DNA of 64,000 nucleotides from Brevibacterium sp. CS2 (GTDB lineage: Bacteria > Actinomycetota > Actinomycetes > Actinomycetales > Brevibacteriaceae): NCBI RefSeq assembly GCF_005280295.1, contig NZ_CP040020.1:1302001-1366000 (forward strand), given 5' to 3'. Below the pieces are notes generated by a model that was not told the DNA's origin, made no database searches, and saw only the letters and a program-made list of their open reading frames with translations. Position 1 is the first letter of the stretch. Every line of letters begins with the position of its first letter. Positions 1 through 8,425 of the stretch are shown piece after piece. The translations under genes and the position numbers were made by a program.

Positions 1-652
1 TGATCCCCTCCCGCGCGTAGTGCGCGGTGGCGAGGTCGAGGGCGTGGACGATCGCCTCGGCCGAGTACGGCCGGATGAGGTCCTGGACGAGCGTCTGCGC
101 GGTCTCCTCGACGAGCCCGGTGGGTCGGCCCTCGGCGTCGCGCACGATCTTCCCGCCCACCGGCTCGGTGAACCCGGGCTCGAACACCCCGGCAAGCTCG
201 AGGGCGCGGGTGTTGACGATCGCGGCGTGGCCGCTGACCTGCCGCATGAACAGCGGCCGGTCGCCGGCGATCCGGTCGAGCACTGCGATGTCGGGGTATG
301 CGCCGTCATAGTCCTGGTGGGAGTAGCCGGTGGCGTTGACCCACTCCCCGGCGGGGATCCCGGCGACGGCGTCCTCGAGGGTGCGGTACACCTCGGGCAG
401 GCCGCCGGGCAGCTTCTCCACGTCGATCGAGGCGAGCGTGAGCCCGAACCACGTCGTGTGGCAGTGGACGTCGTTGAATCCCGGCAGCACCGCGGCACCC
501 TCGAGGTCGACGGTGCGCCGCGCAGTGAGGCCCTCGAGCTCCTCGTCGAAGCCGAGGAGCCGGCCCTGGTGGATGCCGATCGTCGACGCGGTGGGGCGGG
601 CGTCGTCGAAGGTCACGGCGGCGGCGTTGCGCAGCAGCAGGTCGATCTCCAT
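1..652 (-). CDS. YtcJ-like amidohydrolase family 3 protein, partial (C-terminus off the window)
   Basis: The frame is open from an ATG at 652 to the left edge, giving about 217 N-terminal residues. They begin with the composite beta-sandwich strands of the amidohydrolase fold and then GFNDVHCHT at about residues 58-66, whose two histidines form the first metal-binding HxH. Later segments (VNATGYSHQDYDG, RDRPLFMRQVSGHAA-like) fit the YtcJ/exoenzyme-regulatory branch of amidohydrolase 3, which hydrolyses amides or esters of unknown substrates. The family is usually 500-560 residues, so over half is missing. AAAGGAG lies about 11 bases before the start. The ThDP enzyme upstream ends 17 bp away on the same strand, so the two may be co-transcribed. 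The substrate cannot be told from sequence. Confidence 0.8.
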   Translation of the reverse strand, partial: MEIDLLLRNAAAVTFDDARPTASTIGIHQGRLLGFDEELEGLTARRTVDLEGAAVLPGFNDVHCHTTWFGLTLASIDVEKLPGGLPEVYRTLEDAVAGIPAGEWVNATGYSHQDYDGAYPDIAVLDRIAGDRPLFMRQVSGHAAIVNTRALELAGVFEPGFTEPVGGKIVRDAEGRPTGLVEETAQTLVQDLIRPYSAEAIVHALDLATAHYAREGI

Positions 653-669
653 GAGCGGTGGGACTCCTT

Positions 670-2442
670 TCAGGGCCGGCTGGTGCGGATGTCCGGGTCG
701 GTGAGCGCGTGCACGATCGCCGGGCCGGGGTGGGCGAGCGCCTGGGCGAAGGCCGCGGCGAAGTCCTCGGTGCGCGTCACCTGCACCCCGAAGCCGCCGA
801 AGGAGCGGGCCCAGGCGCCGAAGTCCGGATTGCCGAGGTTCGTGCCCGAGGGCCGCCCGGGGTACTCCCGCTCCTGGTGGGCGACGATCGTGCCGTAGCG
901 GGAGTTGTCGTTGATGACGATGGTGAGGTCCGCGCCCTCATTCACCGCGGTGGAGAACTCCTGGCCGTTCATCATGAAGCAGCCGTCGCCGGCGATCGAG
1001 AACACGGTGCGCTCGGGGTGGACGAGGGCGGCGGCGACGGCCGCCGGCACCCCGAAGCCCATCGAGCCGTTGCGCGGGCCGAGCACGGAGGGGAAGCCGT
1101 GGACCGGCAGGAACCGCGCCGCCCAGCCGGTGTGGTTCCCCGCCCCGTAGGCGATGATCGCGTCGTCGGGCAGCTGCTCGCGGATCGCTGCGAACGCGAG
1201 GTCCATGTCGACGTACTCCGGGGCACCGCCCGCCCCGCCCGAGGCGCCCGCCGCATCCGAGTTGCCCGTGTTGCGCGAGTTGCCCGCCCCGCCCGCGGCA
1301 TCGGCCGGCGGCCGGGGCTCGCGCCAGTCGAGGAACGCCTCGCGCACCTCGGTGACCCAGCCCGGCGTCTCCGCGACCACCGGCTCGAGCCCGGCGACGG
1401 CGGCACCGAAAGCGCGCGTCGTCGACACGACGAGGTGGTCGAGCGGCCCGAAGTGGCCGTGCGTGGTGGGGTCGCGGTTGATGACGATCGTCGTCTCCGG
1501 ATCGCAGCCGAGCTCGTAGGAGTTCGTCATGATGTCGGTGCGCGCGCACCCGAGGAAGATCTGCAGGTCCGCGGCGGCGAACGCCTCGCGGCTCACCGGG
1601 GCGGATCCGATGCCGAGCGCCCCGAGGTAGTGCGGGTGGGCGTGATCGATGCCGTCGTAGGCGCGGAAGTCCGCGAAGATCCCTACGCCGCGCCCGGCCG
1701 CCCACGCGGCCACGGCCGCCGAGGTCTCCGCATCCCACATCTCCCCGCCGGTGACGAGCACCGGCCGCTGCGCACGGGCGATCGCGGAGTCGAGGAGCTC
1801 GAGGTCGGCGGCCGCCGGCCCGGGCTCGGCGACCGGCCGCGGGGGCACGGTGGCCCCGTCGGTCCGGGCGAGCTGGGTCTCCTCCGGCAGCCCGACGATG
1901 ACCGGGCCGGGGCGGCCGGAGACCGCGGTGTGCATGGCGTCGGCGACGATCCGGGCGGCGGAGGCGGGGTCGTCGAGGACGAGCACCTTCTTCGCCGTCG
2001 ACCCGAACCAGCCGCCGAGGTCGAACTCCTGGAACGCCTCGCGCCCGCGCACCTCGGTGGGGATGAGGCCGACGAACACGACGAGCGGGGTGGCGTCCTG
2101 GTAGGCGTTGTGGACTGCGATCATGACGTTCGAGGCGCCCGGCCCGCGGGTCACCATGGCGATGCCGGGCCGGCCGGTGAGGCGGCCCTCGGCGACGGCC
2201 ATGTAGCCGGCGCCGCCCTCCTGCCGGCACACGACGGTGCGGATCGGGGAGTCGTGGAGGCCGTCGAGCACGTCGAGGTAGGACTCCCCGGGCACGCAGT
2301 AGATCCGGTCGACGCCGTGGCGCTCGAGCTGCCGGACGATGAGGTGGCCGGCCGAGCACGGTCCGGTGCGCGGGTTCCCGGGCGCGGGGGCGGGTGCGGA
2401 CTGCGGGGAGGAAGGGGTGGTGGATGCGGCTTCGTCGCTCAT
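670..2442 (-). CDS. Thiamine diphosphate-dependent enzyme, acetolactate-synthase-like
   Basis: This 590-residue protein has the three-domain plan of the acetohydroxyacid synthase/pyruvate oxidase/benzoylformate decarboxylase superfamily. The N-terminal pyrimidine-binding domain carries the catalytic glutamate in CVPGESYLDVLDGL (E53). The central domain is typical of the family, and the C-terminal diphosphate-binding domain carries GDGCFMMNGQEF (from about residue 485) with the distal INDN. A Gly/Ala/Asn/Ser-rich linker at roughly residues 378-400 sits between domains 2 and 3, and the first 30 residues are Pro/Ala/Ser-rich; both look disordered. No small regulatory subunit is nearby, so a role in branched-chain amino-acid synthesis is unlikely. 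A decarboxylase, carboligase or oxidase in catabolism fits better. It may form an operon with the amidohydrolase that follows. Confidence 0.85.
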   Translation of the reverse strand: MSDEAASTTPSSPQSAPAPAPGNPRTGPCSAGHLIVRQLERHGVDRIYCVPGESYLDVLDGLHDSPIRTVVCRQEGGAGYMAVAEGRLTGRPGIAMVTRGPGASNVMIAVHNAYQDATPLVVFVGLIPTEVRGREAFQEFDLGGWFGSTAKKVLVLDDPASAARIVADAMHTAVSGRPGPVIVGLPEETQLARTDGATVPPRPVAEPGPAAADLELLDSAIARAQRPVLVTGGEMWDAETSAAVAAWAAGRGVGIFADFRAYDGIDHAHPHYLGALGIGSAPVSREAFAAADLQIFLGCARTDIMTNSYELGCDPETTIVINRDPTTHGHFGPLDHLVVSTTRAFGAAVAGLEPVVAETPGWVTEVREAFLDWREPRPPADAAGGAGNSRNTGNSDAAGASGGAGGAPEYVDMDLAFAAIREQLPDDAIIAYGAGNHTGWAARFLPVHGFPSVLGPRNGSMGFGVPAAVAAALVHPERTVFSIAGDGCFMMNGQEFSTAVNEGADLTIVINDNSRYGTIVAHQEREYPGRPSGTNLGNPDFGAWARSFGGFGVQVTRTEDFAAAFAQALAHPGPAIVHALTDPDIRTSRP

Positions 2443-2448
2443 GGCACC

Positions 2449-2454
2449 ACTCTA
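2449..2454 (-). promoter_or_regulatory. Candidate -10 box for a leaderless transcript
   Basis: TAGAGT on the minus strand ends six bases before the ATG at 2442, and no ribosome-binding site lies between. The spacing puts the transcript start at or next to the A of the ATG. The same arrangement recurs upstream of seven other genes here. Confidence 0.45.
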
Positions 2455-2533
2455 ACCACGGACCCGGTCACGGAGTGAGGCGTGTCACAGGAAGAGACCT
2501 CGGCAACTCGCGGCGTGCACCGCTGGGCCCGCC

Positions 2534-3046
2534 TCAGCGGTGCACGAACTCCGCGATCTCGCCGAGGTGCGCTGCGGTCAGGCATTCCCGCGCCGAGGTG
2601 CGGATGAGCAGGGCGTCCGCGGCCGGGAGCGAGGCGGCGAGCGCGGCCCGGTCCGCCTCGGCCGGTGGCAGGTGGTCGTCGATCCACAGCACCCGGCCCG
2701 GCGGCTGCCCGGACCGCTGCGCCTGCGCGGCGAGGTCGGCGAGGAGCGCCCGCTCCTTGCCGTGGAAGATCGTCGGACCGTGCCCCATGACCTCGAGCCA
2801 CGGGCATTCGGGCAGACCGAGCGCGCGGAACAGGTACGGGGCGTCGTGCTCCCAGGAGGACACGGTCGTCACGCTCACGCCGGGTGCGCCGAGGATCTCC
2901 GCGAGGCCGGCGATGATCGACGCGGAGTACGCGACGGGCACGAATCGTCCGTCGGCGACCCGGACGTCGCGGGCGGTGAAGTCACGCGGGAACGGCGGCG
3001 ACGGCTCGGTGACGAGCACGCCGTCGATATCGAGGTAGACGTGCAT
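2534..3046 (-). CDS. HAD-like hydrolase domain protein
   Basis: A 170-residue protein starting MHVYLDIDGVLV, where DIDG is haloacid dehalogenase motif I (nucleophile and acid aspartates). VTTVSSWEHDAP at about residues 59-70 could supply the motif II serine/threonine. VLWIDDHLPP at about 118-127 fits motif IV, which holds the Mg-binding acidic pair. It has no cap domain, as in small HAD phosphatases and DUF-type HADs. The substrate is unknown. It stands alone between the ThDP gene and a small hypothetical gene. The ATG at 3046 was chosen because it directly precedes the motif I strand. Confidence 0.7.
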   Translation of the reverse strand: MHVYLDIDGVLVTEPSPPFPRDFTARDVRVADGRFVPVAYSASIIAGLAEILGAPGVSVTTVSSWEHDAPYLFRALGLPECPWLEVMGHGPTIFHGKERALLADLAAQAQRSGQPPGRVLWIDDHLPPAEADRAALAASLPAADALLIRTSARECLTAAHLGEIAEFVHR

Positions 3047-3066
3047 GCCCGGGCCCGTGCAGCCGT

Positions 3067-3333
3067 TCAGCGGGTCGGCGAATCGGGGTGGTTCGGCGAG
3101 GCGGGGTCCTCGGTGATGACGGTGTTGCCGTCGGCATCGGTGATGAGGCGGTCGCCGTGGGCCGCTGCGACCGCGCGCGGATCCGGGTTCGCCTCGACGT
3201 AGCCGCCGCGGTTGTCCTCGGTCCGGTCCGACGGGCCGAGCACCTCCTTGGCCGCGTCGTTGAGCGAATCGAGACCCGTGTTCCCGCTCGTCTCGACCGG
3301 GTCGTTCTTCGTCTGCTTGTCCTTCGACATCAT
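3067..3333 (-). CDS. Small hydrophilic hypothetical protein
   Basis: An 88-residue, strongly hydrophilic protein, rich in Asp, Asn, Pro and Thr, with no membrane segment or cysteine. GAGGGGA stands 4-7 bases before two consecutive ATG codons (3333 and 3330), which is good evidence that it is translated. I do not recognise the family. The composition suggests a disordered, perhaps stress-related small protein. The stop is 20 bp from the HAD-like gene, so they could share a transcript. A longer in-frame reading upstream is a shadow of the ABC ATPase gene. Confidence 0.6.
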   Translation of the reverse strand: MMSKDKQTKNDPVETSGNTGLDSLNDAAKEVLGPSDRTEDNRGGYVEANPDPRAVAAAHGDRLITDADGNTVITEDPASPNHPDSPTR

Positions 3334-3431
3334 GTGTTCCCCTCGTGGTGGCGGTGGCAGCGGCGGCTGCGACCGTGGTTCCTGCTTCCCAGCATACTGC
3401 GGCACGTCACAAGAAATCCTGCCGGATGTGC

Positions 3432-4346
3432 TCAGCCGGTCGGGTGGAGCACCCGGTGGAGGAACTCCCGGGTGCGCTCCTGCTGCGGGTCGCCGATCAC
3501 CTGGGCGGCGGGACCCTCCTCGACGACGATGCCGTCGGCCATGAACACGACGCGGTCGGCGACGTCGCGGGCGAACGCCATCTCGTGGGTGACGACGATC
3601 ATCGTCATGCCCTCGTCGGCGAGCGAGCGCATGACGTTGAGGACGTCGCCGACGAGCTCCGGGTCGAGCGCCGAGGTGGGCTCGTCGAAGAGCATGACGT
3701 CGGGGTCCATGGACAGGGCGCGGGCGATCGCCGCGCGCTGCTGCTGGCCGCCGGACAGGGAGGCCGGCGAGGCGTCGATCTTGTCGCTCAGCCCCACCCG
3801 CTCGAGGTTGTGCTCGGCGACGCGGTCGGCCTCGGCCTTCGAGCGCTTGAGCACCTTGCGCTGGGGGACCGTGAGGTTCTCCCGGACGCTGAGGTGGGAG
3901 AACAGGTTGAAGCTCTGGAACACCATCCCGATCCGGGTGCGGGCGGCGTCGATGTCGATGTCCGGGTCCGTCATCGACTGGCCGTCGACGATGATCTCCC
4001 CGGAGGTCGGCACCTCGAGCAGGTTGATGCACCGCAGCAGCGTCGACTTGCCGCTGCCGGACGGGCCGATGATGCACACGACCTCGCCGCGGTGGACGGC
4101 GCCGTTGATGTCGGTGAGCACCTCGTTGTCGCCGAACGACTTCGCGAGCTTGGTGATGCGGACGATCGGCTCCCCGGTGCGGTCGACGCGGTGCCGGGCG
4201 GGCGCCTCGGCGGGGGACGCTTGGGTGGTGGGAGACCCGGCGGCATGTGTGCCGGCGGCGTGTGCTCCGGTGGCGGGCGCCTCGGCGGCGGGATCGGTCT
4301 CGCAGGCGACCGGCGGGTGCGGGGTGTCTCCGGTGGGGGTGCTCAT
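3432..4346 (-). CDS. Polar amino-acid ABC transporter, ATP-binding protein
   Basis: A 304-residue ATPase that powers uptake of a polar amino acid with the next two genes. Walker A is GPSGSGKST (residues 94-102), followed by the Q-loop in [10 protein letters not shown], the signature LSGGQQQR, and Walker B with D-loop in [12 protein letters not shown]. It belongs to the GlnQ/HisP/GluA branch. The first 60 or so residues are an Ala/Pro/Thr-rich extension ahead of the usual domain start, so either the tail is real or translation starts further in. The ATG at 4346 follows AGAGGAAT. The permease stop is 17 bp upstream. The order on the minus strand is receptor, permease, ATPase. Confidence 0.9.
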   Translation of the reverse strand: MSTPTGDTPHPPVACETDPAAEAPATGAHAAGTHAAGSPTTQASPAEAPARHRVDRTGEPIVRITKLAKSFGDNEVLTDINGAVHRGEVVCIIGPSGSGKSTLLRCINLLEVPTSGEIIVDGQSMTDPDIDIDAARTRIGMVFQSFNLFSHLSVRENLTVPQRKVLKRSKAEADRVAEHNLERVGLSDKIDASPASLSGGQQQRAAIARALSMDPDVMLFDEPTSALDPELVGDVLNVMRSLADEGMTMIVVTHEMAFARDVADRVVFMADGIVVEEGPAAQVIGDPQQERTREFLHRVLHPTG

Positions 4347-4363
4347 GAGGATTCCTCTCCGTC

Positions 4364-5254
4364 TCAGCTCTTGGTCCCGACGTCGCCGAACTTCCGTTCG
4401 AGCACCCGGGAGAGGTAGGACAGCGGGATGGTGATGACGAGGTAGCACAGCGCGATCACGATGAACGGGGTGAGGCTGGCGGAGTTGACGATCTCGGCCC
4501 GGGCGAGGGCGGCGAGCTCGCGCCCGCCCACCGCGGAGCCAAGGATGTAGGCGAGCGAGGAGTCCTTGGTCAGCAGGATGAGCTCGTTCGTCAGCGGCGG
4601 CAGGATGATGCGGAACGCCTGCGGCAGCACGATGGTGATCATCGCCCGCGAGGACGACATGCCGAGCGAGCGGGCGGCCTCGACCTGGCCCTTCGGGACG
4701 GCCTGGATGCCGGCACGGATCGTCTCCGCCATGTAGGCGCTCGACACCAGGCCGAGCGCGATCATGATGACGACGAGCTTGCTCAGCCCCATCCCCGGGA
4801 ACGCGACCGGCAGCCCGAAGCCCATGACGAGGAACACGACCAGGGCGGGCAGGCCGCGGAAGAACTCGATGTAGATCGCGGAGATCCAGCGGTAGGGCCC
4901 CACCGAGGACAGCCGCATGAGCGCGAGCACGATCGCCAGCGCCAGACCGAGCACGAAGCCGAGCAGCGTGAACAGCAGGGTGTTCTTCAGCGCGACGGTG
5001 ATGACCTCGGGGAACATGTCCAGGGCCACGTCGACGTTGAGGAAGGTCTCCGCGAGCCGGCCCCAGTCGGCGGCGATGACGACGAGTGCGAGCGCGATGA
5101 GGAGGATCGCGTACTGGATGCCGCGGGAGATCTTCGCCTTCTTGCGCTTGCTCATCCCCGGCTTGACGTGCGGGGGCGGTGCGGGGTCGGAGGCGGGACG
5201 GGTGCTCGGGTCCGAGGTGCGGGTCTCCGCTGCCGGGGAGCTGTCCTGGGTCAC
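4364..5254 (-). CDS. Polar amino-acid ABC transporter, permease
   Basis: A 296-residue inner-membrane permease of the HisM/GlnP type. A cytoplasmic N-terminus of about 65 residues (Pro/Ser/Thr-rich, then KRKKAKI) precedes a first helix ([16 protein letters not shown]) and about four more. The EAA loop that docks on the ATPase reads [20 protein letters not shown]. The family sequence [16 protein letters not shown] is present. One permease gene implies a homodimeric channel. It lies between the receptor and ATPase genes and is read in the same direction. Confidence 0.9.
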   Translation of the reverse strand: MTQDSSPAAETRTSDPSTRPASDPAPPPHVKPGMSKRKKAKISRGIQYAILLIALALVVIAADWGRLAETFLNVDVALDMFPEVITVALKNTLLFTLLGFVLGLALAIVLALMRLSSVGPYRWISAIYIEFFRGLPALVVFLVMGFGLPVAFPGMGLSKLVVIMIALGLVSSAYMAETIRAGIQAVPKGQVEAARSLGMSSSRAMITIVLPQAFRIILPPLTNELILLTKDSSLAYILGSAVGGRELAALARAEIVNSASLTPFIVIALCYLVITIPLSYLSRVLERKFGDVGTKS

Positions 5255-5422
5255 GGTCGGTCTTCTCTCGACGGCCCTCCCGCGGTGCGGAGGGCGAGTG
5301 GCGGGCTCCGGGTCCGGTCGACGGGCCGGTCGAAGGGGTGGTCCCGGACGGGTGGGCGTGGGGGAGCAGGGTCATCGCCGGCGCCCGGACGGGGAAGGGG
5401 CGCCGACGATGACGATTGCGGG

Positions 5423-6226
5423 TCAGCTCGCCGGGGCGGTGCCGAACCACTCCTCGTAGATGCCGTCGTACGTGCCGTCCTCGCGGGCCGCGCCGATGAC
5501 CTCGTCGACCTTCTCGATGAGGGCGGTGTTGCCCTTCTTCGCGGCGATGCCGTACTGCTCGCCGGTCTGGATGTCGAAGCCGACGGCGTAGTCGGTGTTC
5601 TCCTTGGCGAAATCGTAGAGCACGCCGTTGTCGTTGATGACGGCCTCGACCTCGCCGTTCTGCAGCGCCTGGAGGGACAGCGGCAGGTCCTCGTAGGTGA
5701 TGACCTCCGCGTCGCCGAGGTTCTCCTCCGCGTACTGCAGGCCGGTGGTGCCGGTCTGCGCGGCGATGCTCTTGCCCGCGAGCCCGGCCTCGTCGGAGAT
5801 CCCGGAGTCGGCCTTGGACAGCACGGCCTGGTTGGCGTCGAAGTAGCCCTCGGAGAACTCGATAACCTCTTCGCGCTCCGGGGTGATCGTCATGCCCGCG
5901 GCGGCGAGGTCGCACTCGCCGGTGTTGAACGCCGCACCGGTGGTGATGGTCTCGAACGGGGTGTTGACGATCTCCTGCTCGACGCCGAGCTCCTCGGCCA
6001 CGAGGTCGACGAGGTCGACGTCGAAGCCGACGACGTCGCCGTCGCGCTCGAACTGGAACGGCTGGTAGGACAGGTGGGTGCAGACCTTGAGCTTGCCCTC
6101 CTCGAGCAGCGGCACGCCGCCCTCGCCGGTGGCTGCGGGTTCGGAGTCGCCTCCGCCGCCGCAGGCGGACAGGGCGATGAGCAGGGCGGCGGGCAGGGCG
6201 AGAGCGGTCGTCAGACGTCGTTTCAC
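5423..6226 (-). CDS. Polar amino-acid ABC transporter, substrate-binding lipoprotein
   Basis: A 267-residue extracytoplasmic receptor of SBP family 3 (PF00497). A GTG at 6226 preceded by GAGGAGA is chosen, because the product then begins VKRRL followed by a hydrophobic signal and lipobox ALSAC with cysteine 22; a longer frame to 6295 only adds residues without homology. Family features include [27 protein letters not shown], the [16 protein letters not shown] hinge stretch and EEWFG near the end. Ligand type is glutamate/glutamine or a cationic amino acid and cannot be fixed by eye. A 168-bp gap to the permease without a clear hairpin allows one operon. Confidence 0.88.
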   Translation of the reverse strand: MKRRLTTALALPAALLIALSACGGGGDSEPAATGEGGVPLLEEGKLKVCTHLSYQPFQFERDGDVVGFDVDLVDLVAEELGVEQEIVNTPFETITTGAAFNTGECDLAAAGMTITPEREEVIEFSEGYFDANQAVLSKADSGISDEAGLAGKSIAAQTGTTGLQYAEENLGDAEVITYEDLPLSLQALQNGEVEAVINDNGVLYDFAKENTDYAVGFDIQTGEQYGIAAKKGNTALIEKVDEVIGAAREDGTYDGIYEEWFGTAPAS

Positions 6227-6445
6227 AATGTCTCCTCGGTGGGTCGGGCGGCCGGGCGGCCGTGGACTGGCCGCGGGGGCCGGTATGGAGGACAAGCTAC
6301 TCCGGGACGGCTGCGACCGGGGTGTGCTGACGCCGCCCCGGGGCGAATCGTGTCCGTTTCGTTGTGACCACGCTCACGTCTGTGGGTGCCTCGGCGCCCG
6401 GACCGCGGGCCCGGTCCCGAGGCGCCGGCCGCGTGATCGCCGCGA

Positions 6446-6511
6446 CTGTAGGACTTTCGAGAGAGAGTAGCGCCGTTGATGCCACCACACTCGCACGGAA
6501 CCACCACAGTC
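6446..6511. repeat. 66-bp palindromic intergenic element, copy A
   Basis: One of five copies of the same length, beginning ACTGT and ending ACAGT. This is the least symmetrical copy: its left arm resembles the GGGCTTTCG type and its right arm the GGAACCACC type. The centre is CCGTTGATGCCACCAC, shared with copy B. It lies 65 bp past the stop of the osmoprotectant receptor gene, in the 349-bp gap 6227-6575, which shows nothing else except two GAGGTGCGGG-like words just right of the element and the leader of the amino-acid receptor gene. Confidence 0.8.
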
Positions 6512-6575
6512 CGACCGGACCGCCGCCGAGGTGCGGGCCCGGGGCTGAGGTGCGGGCCGGCCGGACTGCCACCGG

Positions 6576-7589
6576 TCAGGCGTTGGGGTCGGTGACGAGC
6601 CCCTCGGAGACCATCCAGTCGAAGGCGACGTCGGCGGGCTCCTCGCCCTCGACGTCGACGCGCAGGTTGAGCTGGCGCATGACCTCGTTCGTCAGCCGCC
6701 CGCCGAACGAGTCGAGGACATCCTTGTACTCCTCGTGGTTCGACAGCGACTCCGCGTGGAAGGTCGGGGCGGCGTTGTAGGCGGGGAAGAACTGGCGGTC
6801 GTCCTCGAGGACCACGAGGTCGAGCGCGTCGATCCGCCCGTCGGTGGTGAAGACCTCGCCGAAGTTGCAGTCGCCGGCCGCGGTCGCGGAGTAGATCGCA
6901 CCGATGTCGTAGATGCCGATCTGGTCGTCGGGCACGCCCTCGGCGTCGCCGCGCGGCAGCTCGTAGAGATCGAGCATCGGGTTCATCCCGTCGACACGGG
7001 AGTTGAACTCGGCGTCCACGCAGAAGGTGCGCTCCTCCACGGGCACCTCGCCGATCTCCGACAGGGTGGTCATGTCGCCGAACTCCGCGGCCGCCTCGGG
7101 CCGCACGGCGAAGGCGTAGGTGTTGTTGAGCGGCATCGGCTCGCCCCACACCACCCCGTTCTCCGCATCCTCCGCGGCCACGGCCTCCCACATCTCCTGG
7201 GTGTCGGGGATGCTCTCCTCCTGCCCCAGGTAGGTCAGCCATGCGGTGCCGGTGTACTCGTAGCCGACGTCGGCTCCACCGGACACGATGAGCTCCCGCG
7301 ACGGCTGGGAGCCGGGTACGTTGGTGAGGTCGACGACCTCGTAGCCGGCCGCCTCGGCGGCGAGGACGGCGATCTTGCCGAGGATGAGCTGCTCGGTGAA
7401 CTGCTTCGAGGTCACGGTGATGGGGTCGGCATCCGCCGCGCCCGGCACCTCGGTGATCTCCCCGGGCCCGACGGCCGGGACGAACGAGGCGGCCGGCTCG
7501 AGCCCGCACCCGGTGACGGCCAAGGTCGCGGCGGACAGGAGTGCGGCGATGCCGAACCGGGTGCGGGGATTCCGTGTGCGCTTCTCCAT
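6576..7589 (-). CDS. opuCC: Osmoprotectant ABC transporter, substrate-binding lipoprotein (OpuCC/OsmF-like)
   Basis: A 337-residue receptor for quaternary-ammonium osmoprotectants (glycine betaine, choline, carnitine), of the OpuAC/PF04069 family. The N-terminus has arginines, a hydrophobic core and lipobox AVTGC (Cys28). ITVTSKQFTEQLILGKI at about 58-74 is the characteristic first strand, and GADVGYEYTGTAW the next family motif. The gene starts at the ATG at 7589, whose A is also the last base of the preceding permease's TGA (TGATG), so translation is coupled. It is last in a four-gene operon: permease, ATPase, permease, receptor. Confidence 0.88.
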   Translation of the reverse strand: MEKRTRNPRTRFGIAALLSAATLAVTGCGLEPAASFVPAVGPGEITEVPGAADADPITVTSKQFTEQLILGKIAVLAAEAAGYEVVDLTNVPGSQPSRELIVSGGADVGYEYTGTAWLTYLGQEESIPDTQEMWEAVAAEDAENGVVWGEPMPLNNTYAFAVRPEAAAEFGDMTTLSEIGEVPVEERTFCVDAEFNSRVDGMNPMLDLYELPRGDAEGVPDDQIGIYDIGAIYSATAAGDCNFGEVFTTDGRIDALDLVVLEDDRQFFPAYNAAPTFHAESLSNHEEYKDVLDSFGGRLTNEVMRQLNLRVDVEGEEPADVAFDWMVSEGLVTDPNA

Positions 7590-8425
7590 CACAGTCCTTT
7601 CGGGCGGGCGAAGTACTCGACGACGCGGCCCAGCCAGTCGACGACGAGGGCGAGGAGCGCGACGAGGAGCGAACCGGTGACGAGCACCGTCGTGAGGTTG
7701 AGGTTGACGCCGGTGGTGATGAGCACGCCGAGCCCGCCGCCGTTGATGAAGGTGGCGAGGGTGGCGGTGCCGACGAGCAGGACGAGGGCGGTGCGGATGC
7801 CGGCGAGCATGAGCGGCACGGCGAGCGGCAGCTCGACGCGGAACAGCACTGCGGCGGAGCTCATCCCCATCCCGCGGCCGGCCTCGATGAGACTGTCGTC
7901 GACCTGGGTGAGGCCGACCATGGTGTTGCGCAGCACGGGGAGGACGGCGTAGAGGACGAGCGAGACGACCGCCGCCCAGAACCCGAACCCGAGCCAGAAC
8001 GCGAGGAGCACGATGAGGCCGATCGCAGGTGCGGCCTGACCGATGTTCGCCACGGTCATCACCGGGGCGGTGAGGAACCGCAGCGGCCGGCGGGTGAGGA
8101 GGACGCCGGCGGGGATCGCGATCGCGAGCACGATGACCGCGGAGACCGCGGTGAGCGCGAGGTGCTCGACGGTGTAGCCCCACAGGGTGGCGGCGTTGAG
8201 CGTGCCGAGCTCGGTCTCCGAGAGGTCCGCGGTCGCCAGCCAGATCGCGACCGCGGCGAACACGGCCCCGATGACGAGGATCTGGAGCACGAGCGTGCGC
8301 CGCTCCTGGGCGCGTGCGGCATCCCGGGTCCCGGCGGTCGGCACCGCCGGGTCGGTGGTGCGGCGGTCGCTGCGGGACTGTTCGGTGCCGGACTGCGGGG
8401 CGCGGGTGTCGGTGCTCTCGCTCAT
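7589..8425 (-). CDS. Osmoprotectant ABC transporter, permease (OpuCD-like)
   Basis: A 278-residue permease with a hydrophilic N-terminal tail of about 42 residues and six hydrophobic segments. The family stretches NIGQAAPAIGLIVLL, LPVLRNTMVGL and the ATPase-docking EAGRGMGMSSAAVLFRVELP are clear. The end, GRVVEYFARPKGL, is typical. Its ATG overlaps the ATPase stop by four bases (ATGA), and its stop overlaps the receptor start. It pairs with the 213-residue permease at the head of the operon to form a heterodimeric channel. Confidence 0.88.
   Translation of the reverse strand: MSESTDTRAPQSGTEQSRSDRRTTDPAVPTAGTRDAARAQERRTLVLQILVIGAVFAAVAIWLATADLSETELGTLNAATLWGYTVEHLALTAVSAVIVLAIAIPAGVLLTRRPLRFLTAPVMTVANIGQAAPAIGLIVLLAFWLGFGFWAAVVSLVLYAVLPVLRNTMVGLTQVDDSLIEAGRGMGMSSAAVLFRVELPLAVPLMLAGIRTALVLLVGTATLATFINGGGLGVLITTGVNLNLTTVLVTGSLLVALLALVVDWLGRVVEYFARPKGL

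Noticed and set aside
670..2442. ThDP enzyme as the acetolactate synthase large subunit IlvB
   Set aside because: No ilvN or ilvC nearby, and the unusual linker and context with an amidohydrolase do not support a biosynthetic role.
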